This document shows, piece by piece, positions 9,570-18,060 of a DNA stretch of 64,000 nucleotides (positions within the stretch are counted from its first letter, which is position 1; every line of letters starts with the position of its first letter). The notes under the pieces are model-generated. The model was given only the letters and a program-made list of their open reading frames with translations. It was not told the DNA's origin and searched no databases. Origin of the DNA: Mastigias papua. Its lineage: Eukaryota; Cnidaria; Scyphozoa; Rhizostomeae; Mastigiidae. Both the position numbers and the translations under genes were made by a program. The DNA is taken from the NCBI GenBank assembly GCA_964019165.1, contig OZ025283.1, positions 937,501-1,001,500 on the forward strand, in the 5' to 3' direction.

Positions 9570-9860
9570 ATGGCCGAAAGATACAGCAGCAGCAGCAACA
9601 AACCAGACATCATAGTAATCATAGATGATGAGAAAAAACAAGAAAAGACGAAGAGCACAATCGTTATAGACGAAGATGAGGAGGCTGATGAACTCGAAAA
9701 GGATTGGAGTTTAATGGTGGAGGAGGATGGTATTAAATTAAAGTTTGAAGAATATAATGGTGCACAATACTATGTGGAAGATGATGAAGACGATGATGTT
9801 GAAAAACTCTGGTGGTTGCGCGACTACGATGCTGATGATGAAGATGATGAAGATTATTGA
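9570..9860 (+). CDS. Small acidic protein with two SUMO-interaction-like motifs
   Basis: The product has 96 residues, with the ATG at 9,570 in good context. A longer frame runs upstream but starts inside the transposon repeat, so it is not native. The protein holds DIIVIIDDE and STIVIDEDEE, each a run of Ile/Val followed by acidic residues, the classic SUMO-interacting motif. After a Lys/Glu-rich middle with WSLMVEEDGIKLKF, it ends in a stretch of Asp/Glu with Tyr. The flanking viral sequence before the IS3EU element has a TATA box (4,787-4,794), so the transposon separates promoter from coding region. I do not recognise a homologue. A nuclear regulatory role is inferred from motifs only. Confidence 0.6.
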   Translation: MAERYSSSSNKPDIIVIIDDEKKQEKTKSTIVIDEDEEADELEKDWSLMVEEDGIKLKFEEYNGAQYYVEDDEDDDVEKLWWLRDYDADDEDDEDY

Positions 9861-9997
9861 ACACAAGTATTTTCATGAACAAAAAACCGTTTAATTGGTT
9901 TAATGATTTATTTAGTTCTGAAAGCATTTTTTAAAAAAGAGAAAACATATAGAAACAAATAGTCTTATTGTCCAACATTTCTTTTTTCAAACAATAA

Positions 9998-10996
9998 TCA
10001 GAACAATCTGGGTCTAAAGTGAACAGTGACATAAGACCTTCCATTAATAGTAATAGGTCTTTTTGTAATGGAATCTACAATGTTTACAAGGATAGAAGTA
10101 ATAACATTTGTTTCCAACTTTATATATTTAAGAGTAGAGTTCTCATGCGAGTCTCCGCTAACAATATCTAGTACTTTTGTCCCTCCTTCTATACTCTTAG
10201 CCTCGTAGTTTCGATAAAACTGCATTCAATATCAATAACTCTAGAACTGATTCTTTCTTCTCCTTTTGTTTCTCTTACGATTTTCTCGGTAGATTTGAAT
10301 ATAACCCCCAACAATGAATTGTCTGTTGGATCATATCCTGCCTCCGTTATATAAGGGTTCTTAATCAATGATTTTATTTGTATCTCGCTATCCGTCTCAT
10401 CGAATACACATAACGATTTTTCCCCCTCTTTTACCGGAAGTAGTCGTCCCTTATAGTACGTGTCAAATTGAGCTATTTTACCAAATAAATGTCTGTATTC
10501 CTCCTTGTCCATGTTAATTATGATCATTTCATTGTCACACTTCATCGCCTTTATACCCTTAATACACATATATTCATCTCCACATATATTTGAAGTTTTG
10601 CGGGAGGATTTTGATTTGTAAATTCGCCGTAGAGGTCTTTTCGGTTTTGGACTTCATTAAACTTTTTATAAACGAATGAGCGGCTGTCTCTTCATCTTCT
10701 GGTTCGTAATACCATCTTGGATACGAGATATATATTTTATTTCTTAGTGGGTGTTGTGGGCTATCGTACTTGTAAACATATAGGAACCAATGGTATTTTC
10801 TCCTTGCATTGTTTTTTACTATTATCGAGGTTGGGATATAAGCATCAATTATTGCTGCTTTCCATTGCATATCAGGATTAAGTATTATAGGAGCTTGATA
10901 AGTAATCATGTACATTGATAGACTTCCATCATCAAGAGATGGAGTTAGTATCAATTGGAATGGGGTATTTCTTGAATATCCTCCAAGGGAATCCAT
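9998..10996 (-). pseudogene. Putative Polinton structural protein, two frameshifts
   Basis: The ATG at 10,996 overlaps the 3' end of the integrase by about 45 bases. The first part (to 10,574) has NTPFQLILTPSLDDG and PDMQWKAAIIDAYIP, corresponding to the 'WEV' opening of the 42-1,241 protein. The middle part (10,569-10,189) and the last part (10,225-9,998) lie in two other frames. The last ends GRSYVTVHFRPRLF, matching the 'LHFR' ending. Homologous ends in the right order show that one gene is broken by two frameshifts, near 10,575-10,610 and 10,205-10,225. The product would be about 330 residues. A virion role is inferred from the family pattern. Confidence 0.55.
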
Positions 10997-11994
10997 TGTG
11001 TGAATTGCACGGGATATCCTCTCCAACGTACAAGAGCTTCTCTCTTCCCTTTACGTGTGCGTCTTTTATGTATCTTATCAATAACAAACGTGAGTGGCAT
11101 ATCTACTTTTTGAAGCTGCTCTTTATAGACTTTTCCGCTAATCTCCTCATCTAATAAGTCCTCTATTATATACGTTATTGGTGTACTCTTCTTTAAGATT
11201 TTTTTTATTTTGAATATTTCCTCTGTCCAGGTTGGGGCATGCTCTTTTTGAAACGTTCTTTTACGGCGACTGATTCTTACATAATCACCTGGCAGCAATG
11301 AAGAAGGGGTTTTATCCTTTCTACCTTTAGATTTTGGCAAAAGATTTCGTCGCATGATATCAGAATTCGCTTTATTCACCTGTATCGGTTTCATTTTAAT
11401 AGATCTAAGATACGTTGAGTTGTATGACGTAACCAACTCTTTCAGTACATCTATGTATCTTAATGTATTTGAGGCAGTAAAATACCTATACATCTTGTTT
11501 TTGAATGTCCTGTTAAACCTCCTGTTTTCCAGTTTTAGCAGGTGTTGAAAGTCTTTGGGTTTGAACTCTGTGCCTTGATCATATCGGATATTTGAAGGTG
11601 TTCTTATACTAGCGTTTAGAATGCTGAGGAAAGCACTTGTGGTGTCTTTACCCGTCTTCTTTTTCAATGCTCGTATCCATACGTATTTACTAAATGTATC
11701 TATGCATACCAGAAGAAACGTATATCCATCATTAAAGTCTTTCAATCTACTCACATCCACTAAATCGATTTCCCATAAGTAATCAATTCTGCTTGTGTTT
11801 ATTCGTTCACGACGAAAGTTCTTTCTCGCGCTCTTGTGTATTGTATATGTATTAGATTTTAAACTCCATTTTTTCAAATCATGCTTTGTTAGATTTTTAA
11901 TTACTTTTCTGGCCTCTTTATAGAATTTACCAAGACTTGAAAATGATGCCGGAAAGCTTGGATCGTAATATAAGTCGCTAATTTTCTCATTCAT
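10951..11994 (-). CDS. int: Polinton-type integrase with chromodomain, internal deletion in the catalytic core
   Basis: The frame is open for 347 codons from the ATG at 11,994, which overlaps the preceding stop as ATGA. The rve core shows YLWEIDLVDVSRL (first Asp) and IRYDQGTEFKPKDF (second Asp). A segment ENRRFNRTFKNKMYRYF follows, which normally carries the catalytic Glu about 35 residues after the second Asp. Here the spacing is only about 12 residues, so roughly 20 residues of the core are missing. Beyond it come an SH3-like region (LLPGDYVRISRRKRTFQK) and a C-terminal chromodomain (KREALVRWRGYPVQFTQWIP). The enzyme family inserts element DNA into chromosomes. The deletion argues that this copy is inactive. 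The next gene overlaps its 3' end. Confidence 0.9.
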   Translation of the reverse strand: MNEKISDLYYDPSFPASFSSLGKFYKEARKVIKNLTKHDLKKWSLKSNTYTIHKSARKNFRRERINTSRIDYLWEIDLVDVSRLKDFNDGYTFLLVCIDTFSKYVWIRALKKKTGKDTTSAFLSILNASIRTPSNIRYDQGTEFKPKDFQHLLKLENRRFNRTFKNKMYRYFTASNTLRYIDVLKELVTSYNSTYLRSIKMKPIQVNKANSDIMRRNLLPKSKGRKDKTPSSLLPGDYVRISRRKRTFQKEHAPTWTEEIFKIKKILKKSTPITYIIEDLLDEEISGKVYKEQLQKVDMPLTFVIDKIHKRRTRKGKREALVRWRGYPVQFTQWIPLEDIQEIPHSN

Positions 11995-12305
11995 CTTCTA
12001 TGAGATATACTTGCTGACAACTGCTTTTTTGACATTCTCTTTAAGATGTTGCGAATATACCTCTTTCCCTCGTGTCTTTTATGATTATTTGGTGATGTTT
12101 TCTTCCTTACTTTTCCTCTCCTCTTCTTCTTCTTCGCACATGTTAGCGATTTCTGTTGAGACTTTTGTTCTTCAAGAACTCTGGGTGATGACTCAACTAA
12201 ATTTTCTCCATTTCCAACAAATTGACTTCCATTGGGTTGATGATTCCCCCCTAGAATATTCTTGTAAACATCAACAGGAATCATTACCATCTTTGTGTAA
12301 CTCAT
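11991..12305 (-). CDS. Small basic core-like protein
   Basis: The product has 104 residues, with the ATG at 12,305 and a stop overlapping the integrase ATG. The N-terminus has YTKMVMIPVDVYKNIL, a hydrophobic 'K-M-V-x-I-P' opening that I recall from small Polinton proteins next to the integrase. The C-terminal half is very Lys/Arg-rich (KKKKRRGKVRKKTS), consistent with DNA binding or nuclear targeting. It lies between the ATPase and the integrase in one orientation with nearly no spacing. A virion core role is only a guess. Confidence 0.5.
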   Translation of the reverse strand: MSYTKMVMIPVDVYKNILGGNHQPNGSQFVGNGENLVESSPRVLEEQKSQQKSLTCAKKKKRRGKVRKKTSPNNHKRHEGKRYIRNILKRMSKKQLSASISHRR

Positions 12306-12308
12306 ATT

Positions 12309-12961
12309 TTATATGCTATAACGGGATGTTCGTGGGGGAATATTTGTTTTAAATCGAATTCCTTTGGGTGTATTCTGCGAAAAATCACAATGCAGATAAC
12401 CGTAACGTCTCTCAGTACAATCGGTAAAAACATCCAAATATTTATTCACTTTCCCCGGCGCCACCTGTTGCGCGAAGACTCTTATCTGGCTTTTATCTCT
12501 AGGGTTTTTGAATATCACTATGTGTTGCGCATTTATAGATACGTTCCTCATCTCGGGTCCTTTTGGAAATACATTTTGCCAGAGCAAAAGTATATTACAG
12601 TTTAAATGTGATCTACCTTTCGTAAACAGTTTCCCGATATCTTGATTCCCAACATCTCGTGCATCAAATCATCGATGACGATTATGGAGTTTTTCCCCTC
12701 CTCCTCAATCTTTGAGTATATTTCTTTATAAATTGCATCAAAAACTCTAGTAGTACCTTTAAAACTACTCTTAATCCTCTTGAATAGTTCTGGTTGGTTG
12801 CTTCCACTGAACCACAACAATGTTTGGTATTTTTCCCCTCCATCTGTTATCTTATCTAATAATGTCAGAAAATTTTCCAGCCAAGTCGTTTTCCCTGAAC
12901 CACTTGCTCCAGCCAATATCAATGAAAATGGGGTCTTAAATCTGATATCGTATATCATCAT
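12309..12961 (-). pseudogene. FtsK/HerA-type genome-packaging ATPase, one frameshift
   Basis: The N-terminal part (12,961-12,602) has the Walker A motif GASGSGKTTW at about residues 18-27 and the Walker B motif SIIVIDDLM near residue 100. It stops with VDHI at 12,602. A different frame then opens and runs to 12,309 with WQNVFPKGPEMRNVSINA and IVIFKNPRDKSQIRVFAQQV, the conserved C-terminal block of Polinton and adintovirus packaging ATPases. The combined length of about 215 residues fits the family. The break is one base near an ATTTAAAC run. Such ATPases pump DNA into capsids, which supports a viral origin for the element. Confidence 0.88.
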
Positions 12962-12994
12962 ATTGTATTTTTTTTGTAGATCTCATACCTCTAT

Positions 12995-13573
12995 TTATAG
13001 AGTTTTGGTTAAAACCTTTAGTAGTAGTTTTAAGATTATAACATGAGACTCTAGAGAATATGTAGTCCTTAACTCATAGGGTATATACTTCTCCATGGGA
13101 ATATTTTTAATCTTCATCTCAGGAGAGAGAAATAGGTTCTCTATAAACCAAGACGATGGTGAGAGTGTTCTGTAACAATCCAACATCTCGAAAACATGGT
13201 CTAACTCCATTGATGTTATCTCCTTATAATCTTCGCGAAACATAGTCCTCACAACCTCATAAAAATTTTGTGTCGTATTAGAAATGGGAGTGGCCATGTA
13301 ACAGTTGTGTTCATTATATTTTGGCGGTAGTTGAGCTGCTAATTTTTCCATTTCAACAAATTTATCACTACCCTGTAGTATCTTTAGCATTTTATCATAT
13401 TCTGATTTGCATGATCTGCAAAACTTGCACCTCCTTTGATACAATTTCAGGCGTATATCATCCGCCATCATTTCTATCATTTTTGATAACTCGTTTGGAT
13501 CAAGTGGTAACATCTTCTCTTTCAGTACTACTCTTACGAATGTAATCTTGGAGCTCTTTTTCCCATTTTTCAC
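12995..13573 (-). CDS. Unrecognised element protein with CxxCxxC cluster
   Basis: The product has 192 residues, with an intact frame and ATG at 13,573. It includes CKFCRSCKSEYDK (about residues 49-61), a possible metal site, and a helical C-terminal half with NFYEVVRTMFREDYKEI. By eye the latter region resembles HYEAVKKLFEKLREGN in element 2 (about 49,100-49,130), and the position just after the 13,860-14,171 gene is the same in both elements. Function is unknown. It lies directly upstream of the packaging ATPase, which suggests a late or assembly role, but that is an inference. Confidence 0.45.
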   Translation of the reverse strand: MKNGKKSSKITFVRVVLKEKMLPLDPNELSKMIEMMADDIRLKLYQRRCKFCRSCKSEYDKMLKILQGSDKFVEMEKLAAQLPPKYNEHNCYMATPISNTTQNFYEVVRTMFREDYKEITSMELDHVFEMLDCYRTLSPSSWFIENLFLSPEMKIKNIPMEKYIPYELRTTYSLESHVIILKLLLKVLTKTL

Positions 13574-13859
13574 GGAAAAATGATTCTATATGTACGTTAA
13601 CCCAGTACTCTATAGGTTGGTGAGTATCTCCAGTACTATGATTTATGATATAACATACGGTTTCATCTGTAAACCCTATCTACTTCAAAATTCTGTAATC
13701 ATCTCTAACATTTATAGCTTCGTTTGTATACTCTTCCATAGCAATAGATGGTTGGCAATAAAAAGAGAACTTATATTTATAAAGAACTGTTAAACTTTAT
13801 TCTCTACAACAGTAACACGCTAAATTTTATTTATCTCTACAAGAATAACATATGTTCCT
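13574..13859. other. Gap without a clear gene
   Basis: This AT-rich 286-base sequence lies between two minus genes. It includes TTATATTTATAAAG near 13,770, possibly the minus promoter or upstream poly(A) region. Nothing else is supported. Confidence 0.4.
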
Positions 13860-14171
13860 CTATGAAAAATAAATAGCTATAATAGTGTTCAATATTTGTA
13901 AGCAACTTCTTTGAGTATTGGAATAGAGGTCAACTTTCATCTCTTGGGGATATGCAAATGTCTTCGGATCCATACTATGATTAAAAGCGTACTCTCTCAA
14001 CTGTGAAATAGCTTCTATCCATTCATCTGAGGGTATAGGAGATACGGCAATGTCTTGACAGACCATTGTGAAATGATGGAGTATGAATTGTAACGAGTTT
14101 TCCACCAAACAATCGTTTCGATGTGGGATATCGTTGAAATTCTGTGGGAGGTATTTCAGATGATATAACAT
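13860..14171 (-). CDS. Unrecognised protein, 'LYHLKxLP' family shared by both elements
   Basis: The product has 103 residues from the ATG at 14,171 and opens MLYHLKYLPQNFNDIPHRND. A TATATATA box on the minus strand (about 14,200-14,208) lies 30 bases upstream, so the leader would be very short. Element 2 has a similar opening (VLYHIKDLPTSRPHIR) at 49,903, in the same position relative to neighbouring genes. I do not know the family. No catalytic motif is visible. Conservation between two diverged elements argues that it is a real core gene of this lineage. Confidence 0.5.
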   Translation of the reverse strand: MLYHLKYLPQNFNDIPHRNDCLVENSLQFILHHFTMVCQDIAVSPIPSDEWIEAISQLREYAFNHSMDPKTFAYPQEMKVDLYSNTQRSCLQILNTIIAIYFS

Positions 14172-14237
14172 ATCTTTCGCTTTGGTTATATATGTTAGGT
14201 TATATATAGCGCCAATAACATCTTGACAGCCGTTACA

Positions 14238-15045
14238 CTATTCGGCACTCTTGTTGACTAATTTAGGCATTATCAAATCAGTTAGTGTGAATTCTTTACC
14301 AATTGTAAGTTGCATTGCTTTGGCATCATCCATTGTTTGATTCATGGGATATCTCTCATCATCTTTAATAGTGTTGTTCATACCGAGTTTGCTAGTAGTC
14401 TCATCTCTTGTTGTAGATACTTCATCCAGTGCTGCTGTTGTAGATAACTCATCTACTAATGCTGTTTCCGCACTCTTCTCATGATCCCACATATTACTCC
14501 ATGAAAATATGGTTTCCAGCATTTCTAATAATTCCGTTTGAAGCCTCATGCGATAACTCGAGTCTTCTTTTCATCTGTGTCACCACATCATTATTTCCAA
14601 CTTTATATGATTGAATATGAAAACTGATCTCCCAGTTGGCACCTTTGCGTACACCATTAATACTAAGTAACTGGAATTGGTTTTGTTTCATACCTTCAAA
14701 ATTTGATGATAAAAGTTCAATAGTTTTTGTAGTTATACCACGATATTTTGTGGCCCATACAGCATAAGGATTGTTAGCGATTATATCCAGGTAGGGTCTC
14801 ATCTTTCCATCAGCGTAAGTATCCGTCATGTATATATCATCATCCTCCATGTACGTATTTTCATACAGATATTTCATCATTTTGAGAAAGTGATCTCTCT
14901 TGACTTCATATGTTTGTTTCCTGGATATTAACATAATAATATCTTGCACTTTCTTGTAGTCAACACTGAGATCAGGTATGAAACCTCCATCATAATAGTA
15001 GTCTTTACCACTGTTCATCTTGTTGCTGTGAAATTCTTCAAACAA
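14238..15045 (-). pseudogene. Unrecognised element gene in two overlapping frames
   Basis: The ATG at 15,045 opens 183 codons (to 14,494) with acidic YMEDDDIYMTDTYADG and GVRKGANWEISFHIQSYKVG. A second frame (14,549-14,238) overlaps it and starts with an amphipathic helix (MRLQTELLEMLETIF), then a Thr/Ser/Asp-rich tail. Either the two are overlapping genes, or a one-base shift near 14,550 breaks one gene of about 270 codons, which seems more likely given the other shifts in this element. A TTAC-n-GTAA repeat array lies directly upstream (15,082-15,174). No homologue was recognised. Confidence 0.4.
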
Positions 15046-15081
15046 ATAGTTTAGAAATGTGGCGCCTCTAGAATTTATACT

Positions 15082-15174
15082 CTACTGTAATGAAGGTGTT
15101 TCTCACGGTAAGATTTTCTTTACGGTAAGGTTTTCTTTACGGTAAGGTTTTCCTTACAGTAAAGTTGATTATCC
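15082..15174. promoter_or_regulatory. TTAC-n-GTAA array
   Basis: Four palindromic half-site pairs (TTACGGTAAG or TTACAGTAA, with ACTGTAA at the left edge) are spaced about 17 bases apart by TTTTC linkers. They lie 40-130 bases upstream of the minus ATG at 15,045. They match the motif at 1,731-1,787 and 17,165-17,343. Confidence 0.5.
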
Positions 15175-15190
15175 GGTATGGATATATTTC

Positions 15191-15637
15191 TTAATCACCA
15201 ATATATAAACCATCTAGGCAAATACATTTATTCTGCGAGTTAAACAAAACTCCACATGTTAAACAGTATTGCATTGTGCCAACGCGTAGGAATGGAGCAA
15301 ACTCTTGAAGATCATCAAATCGCTTTGTTGGGTTCATCATACCAACAAGTTGAATGTTAATTATGTTTTTCATTAAATCAAACGGCATGCAGCTACCTCT
15401 TCGAATCGTAAGTAGTGGAGGTATATAATAATGTAGATAGTTCAACGCTTTAATGAATGTCACCTGCTCTCTGTTGACTTTGGGTTTATACATTATCTGA
15501 TCTTTGAGAGGCCAATATCTTTTCTCACAATATATAAGATCTTCCGTGTTTCGACTTGTTGTTATTCACTCCTTTATATTCCTTCTCAGTTCACCACTTA
15601 GTTCAATATTTTTAATATGTGTCTGGTATGAATGCAT
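15191..15637 (-). pseudogene. Unrecognised protein with C-terminal CxxC zinc module, shared by both elements; in-frame TGA
   Basis: The ATG at 15,637 opens a frame that meets a TGA about 24 codons in and then stays open to 15,191 (148 codons in all). The conserved part includes KALNYLHYYIPPLLTIRRG and INIQLVGMMNP. It ends with MQYCLTCGVLFNSQNKCICL, a CxxC plus C/C zinc-binding pattern. Element 2 has a clear counterpart at 44,513-45,133 (VFKEVLSHIHPLPFVTL, ILIGMLDP, LQHCTTCGNIW). If the upstream ATG is not used, translation could start at MYKPKVNRE (15,493). Function is unknown. Confidence 0.55.
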
Positions 15638-15767
15638 TTTGTATATGAACTAACCGCTTAATTCATCCGTCGACAAAGAAGAAAGTGTGGATACTGTTTT
15701 TTCTACAAAACAAATGCTCTTATATCTTAATAATGTAACATTGTTTTACTGTAAAGAAATGTTTACA

Positions 15768-16241
15768 TCACATCTTTATTATACAATCTGACACCCAAAT
15801 GGGTCCAATCTTCGTCCCCAGATATTCTCTAACACATAAGTTTTTACATTGTTGAAGTGTTATACTATCCAATCTAAATTCATATGGTATTGTTCTGTTA
15901 GTCCATAGTTGAAGTAAAGCATACACATCACCATTATCTTCATTGTGGACTTGCACTCTTTCCTTCGGTAAACGTTGATTTGTTCTTCGATTTCTTGTCT
16001 TCCATTCAAGGATTGTACACTTTGGCCCGACCCATTTTGTATCATCACCTAAATAATTCTCAATAAGTTCTTGTAGTTTTTCTAAGCCAAGATAACTAAT
16101 TGAGGTTTTTTGTTTCTCCATACGAATTTTGACTTTACGAGGTGCATACTCAAATTCAATTCTTTTGGAAGGAATACTTGTACTGAACTGTTGTATACGG
16201 TTCATGTTTTCCATTTGATCAACTTGGCAGTGTTGTTTCAA
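15768..16241 (-). CDS. Unrecognised element protein
   Basis: The frame is an intact 157 codons. The first ATG is at 16,241, with an alternative at codon 10 (MENMNRIQQF). The protein is basic in the middle (KVKIRMEKQK) and has a GPKCTILEWKTRNRRTNQ segment and scattered Cys near the end (QQCKNLCVREYLG, SDCIIKM). It lies in the same orientation as its neighbours. A palindromic TTTACTGTAAAG lies in its 3' flank (15,745-15,756), upstream of the next gene. No homologue was recognised. Confidence 0.45.
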   Translation of the reverse strand: MKQHCQVDQMENMNRIQQFSTSIPSKRIEFEYAPRKVKIRMEKQKTSISYLGLEKLQELIENYLGDDTKWVGPKCTILEWKTRNRRTNQRLPKERVQVHNEDNGDVYALLQLWTNRTIPYEFRLDSITLQQCKNLCVREYLGTKIGPIWVSDCIIKM

Positions 16242-16359
16242 AAAAGAAATGACATGAAGATAGAGAATTGCTTGGTTTTTTTATAGAACATTCTTAACAT
16301 TTTCTTTACATGAACATTAATGTTTACAAATAAACCATTTTCAAATAATGAAAAAAACA

Positions 16360-17125
16360 CTAAAAATCAAATTCATTAATCAGGTTCTTAATTTTCAAAT
16401 ACAAGTTTTTGTATTCTTGATACGATTCTTTACACTGTTTCTTAGCAGGTGTGTTATCATGATCATCTTGCGATTTTCTTTTCACAGACTTTGGGAAATT
16501 GGTAATAATTTCTTTCAGCTTCTTGATATTAGAAATGACTTCTCTCGATAACTTTTCTGATAGTGTGATTCCACGTCTTGTCAGTCTCACCACACCATCA
16601 TCCATCTCATATAACTTGCGGAAATCAAATAGAAGATTCCATTCTGTACTACCCTCAGTTGAGACAGCTAAAACTCTGCATGAATAATACTCTTTGGCTT
16701 CATTCCATCTTTTTAACATTGAATAGACAAATGAATTTCTTTCTTTTTCCTCCCTCATATTTCTTCTTGGTAACTGTCTTCATGAATGGTTCTATAAGTT
16801 TGGAAAACTCGACATATTCGCTGATCAGCAGAACATCATCAACCTTGTTATTAGGATTGATGTAGACTTTTTCAAAACCATCAGCGTTATCAGTCTTCAA
16901 ATAAACATGTGAATCCAAGATGTTCAGAAAATTGTGAAGGCACTTCTTTGGTAATTTCCAAGTATTCATGTTGGCAGTCATCCGAGCAATATCCTTGCTT
17001 TCATTGTGTATGGTTAGACTTTCAGTGTCTGTTGTTACAACTGCATAATTTGCTGGCATATTCTCCATCTTTTCTTGATTCAAAGCTGACTTTACTTCTT
17101 GATTCAAAGCTAGGATTGAAAACAT
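16360..17125 (-). pseudogene. Unrecognised element gene in two overlapping frames
   Basis: The frame from the ATG at 17,125 runs to 16,700 and ends in a Lys-rich stretch (TKKKYEGGKRKKFICLF). A second frame overlaps it from 16,758 to 16,360 and contains NSFVYSMLKRWNEAKEYYS. It ends with a basic nuclear-signal-like KSVKRKSQDDHDNTPAKKQ and a helical tail. The overlap falls in A-rich runs, so one gene of about 240 codons with a one-base indel is likely. It is the outermost gene of the minus block, right under the TTAC repeat array at 17,165. The function is not recognised. Confidence 0.45.
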
Positions 17126-17164
17126 GATGTCGATTCACTCAATTTATAGATGTGGAATATGAAG

Positions 17165-17343
17165 AATTTCTTACGGTAAAGAATGTCTTACGGTAAGATT
17201 TTTCTTACCGGAGTAAGATTTTTCTTTGGTAAAGAATTTCTTACAGTAAGATTTTTCTTACGGTAAAGAATTTCTTACAGTAAGATTTTTCTTACAGTAG
17301 GGTTTTTCTTACGGTAAGATTTTTCTTACGGTAAGATTTTTCT
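17165..17343. repeat. Terminal-side TTAC-n-GTAA array
   Basis: About ten copies of TTACGGTAAG, TTACAGTAAG or close variants are separated by ATTTTTC or AATTTC spacers over 180 bases. They lie just upstream of the minus ATG at 17,125 and close to the presumed right end of element 1. They could be promoter sites, part of a terminal repeat, or both. Confidence 0.6.
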
Positions 17344-17345
17344 AA

Positions 17346-17524
17346 CTAGGGTTAACATCCCCTATACCTTCCCTACTAACTAACTCACGAATGTCCAAAG
17401 TGTCCTTGATTTTTTATTGTTCGTACTTTCATTTGCAGTACTAAAACATAACATCACTCTTATCTTAAAAAACTAATAAAAAGCTGTCCTTTCAGTGAAC
17501 TACAGAAGAATCAATTGGATCTCC
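17346..17524. other. Junction between element 1 and old repeats
   Basis: No gene or clear repeat was found. The exact end of element 1 was not located. No matching inverted copy of the terminal array is visible in the window. Confidence 0.3.
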
Positions 17525-18060
17525 AAAATGCATAGTTGGTCTTTGGCCTCTTGACAATCTTTGACAATCTCCCAGGAATCTGTATATTGACATTATCATT
17601 GTACGGTATTCATCATTATCCTCATCGTCCATACTGTCATCAGACGTACTTGTGTCTGTGTTTCAGGTCACCTTTTTACAGAAAATGAGGAGTGTTTGGT
17701 CAGATATCGATCTCCCCTTTTTTGCCACATTGTGTGATCCTTTTGTGCATAGCACAGTGTATCAGGGAATATCAAACATTGATGAAAACTTGCTCAACTT
17801 CTTTTGTCTGCAAATTACTTTATCACCAATGTTTATTTCACTTTCTTTTACTCTCCTTTTAGCGTCAGCATAATGTTTTGATTGGTCTTTAGACTTCTCA
17901 TTATTAATCTTGGCTCCATTGTGTCTGTTAACTGGGTATTTATTTGCAGGTAGCATAGGTAGTTTTCCTTTTACTACTCTATTGAACAATAGTTGTACTG
18001 GTAGTATTTTTGCATTGGAGTGTGAAATTTTTCAGTAGTTCAGAGGATATGTAACACTTT
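17525..18060 (-). pseudogene. Gypsy-type LTR retrotransposon pol fragment (integrase C-terminus)
   Basis: The minus strand encodes LFNRVVKGKLPMLP, then a Lys-rich HYADAKRRVKESEINIGDKV and ICRQKKLSKFSSMFDIPY. This is the segment that follows the integrase core in Ty3/Gypsy pol proteins ('LFNR...LP', 'GDKVL'). Upstream and downstream pieces are in other frames. No LTRs were found. It is a short decayed fragment, just outside the right end of element 1. Confidence 0.7.

Larger units (their letters stand above)
1..17345. mobile_element. Polinton/adintovirus-like element 1 (left end outside window)
   Basis: The combination of a retrovirus-type integrase with a chromodomain (10,951-11,994), an FtsK/HerA-type packaging ATPase (12,309-12,961) and putative structural proteins (42-1,241; 1,323-1,724; 9,998-10,996) is the hallmark set of Polintons, also called Mavericks or adintoviruses. 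Genes are tightly packed, largely intronless and have their own TATA boxes, unlike the flanking sequence. The right end is set at the last copy of a TTAC-n-GTAA repeat array near 17,345, because a Gypsy fragment starts soon after. No terminal inverted repeat was identified, so this boundary is approximate. A polymerase and major capsid gene were not seen and may lie to the left. The element is decayed and carries a nested IS3EU transposon. Confidence 0.8.

Noticed and set aside
12598..12612. TTTAAAC at the ATPase frame break, resembling a -1 slippery site
   Set aside because: The incoming frame splits the heptamer as TT-TAA-AC instead of T-TTA-AAC, so tandem slippage cannot occur. A simple indel is more likely.
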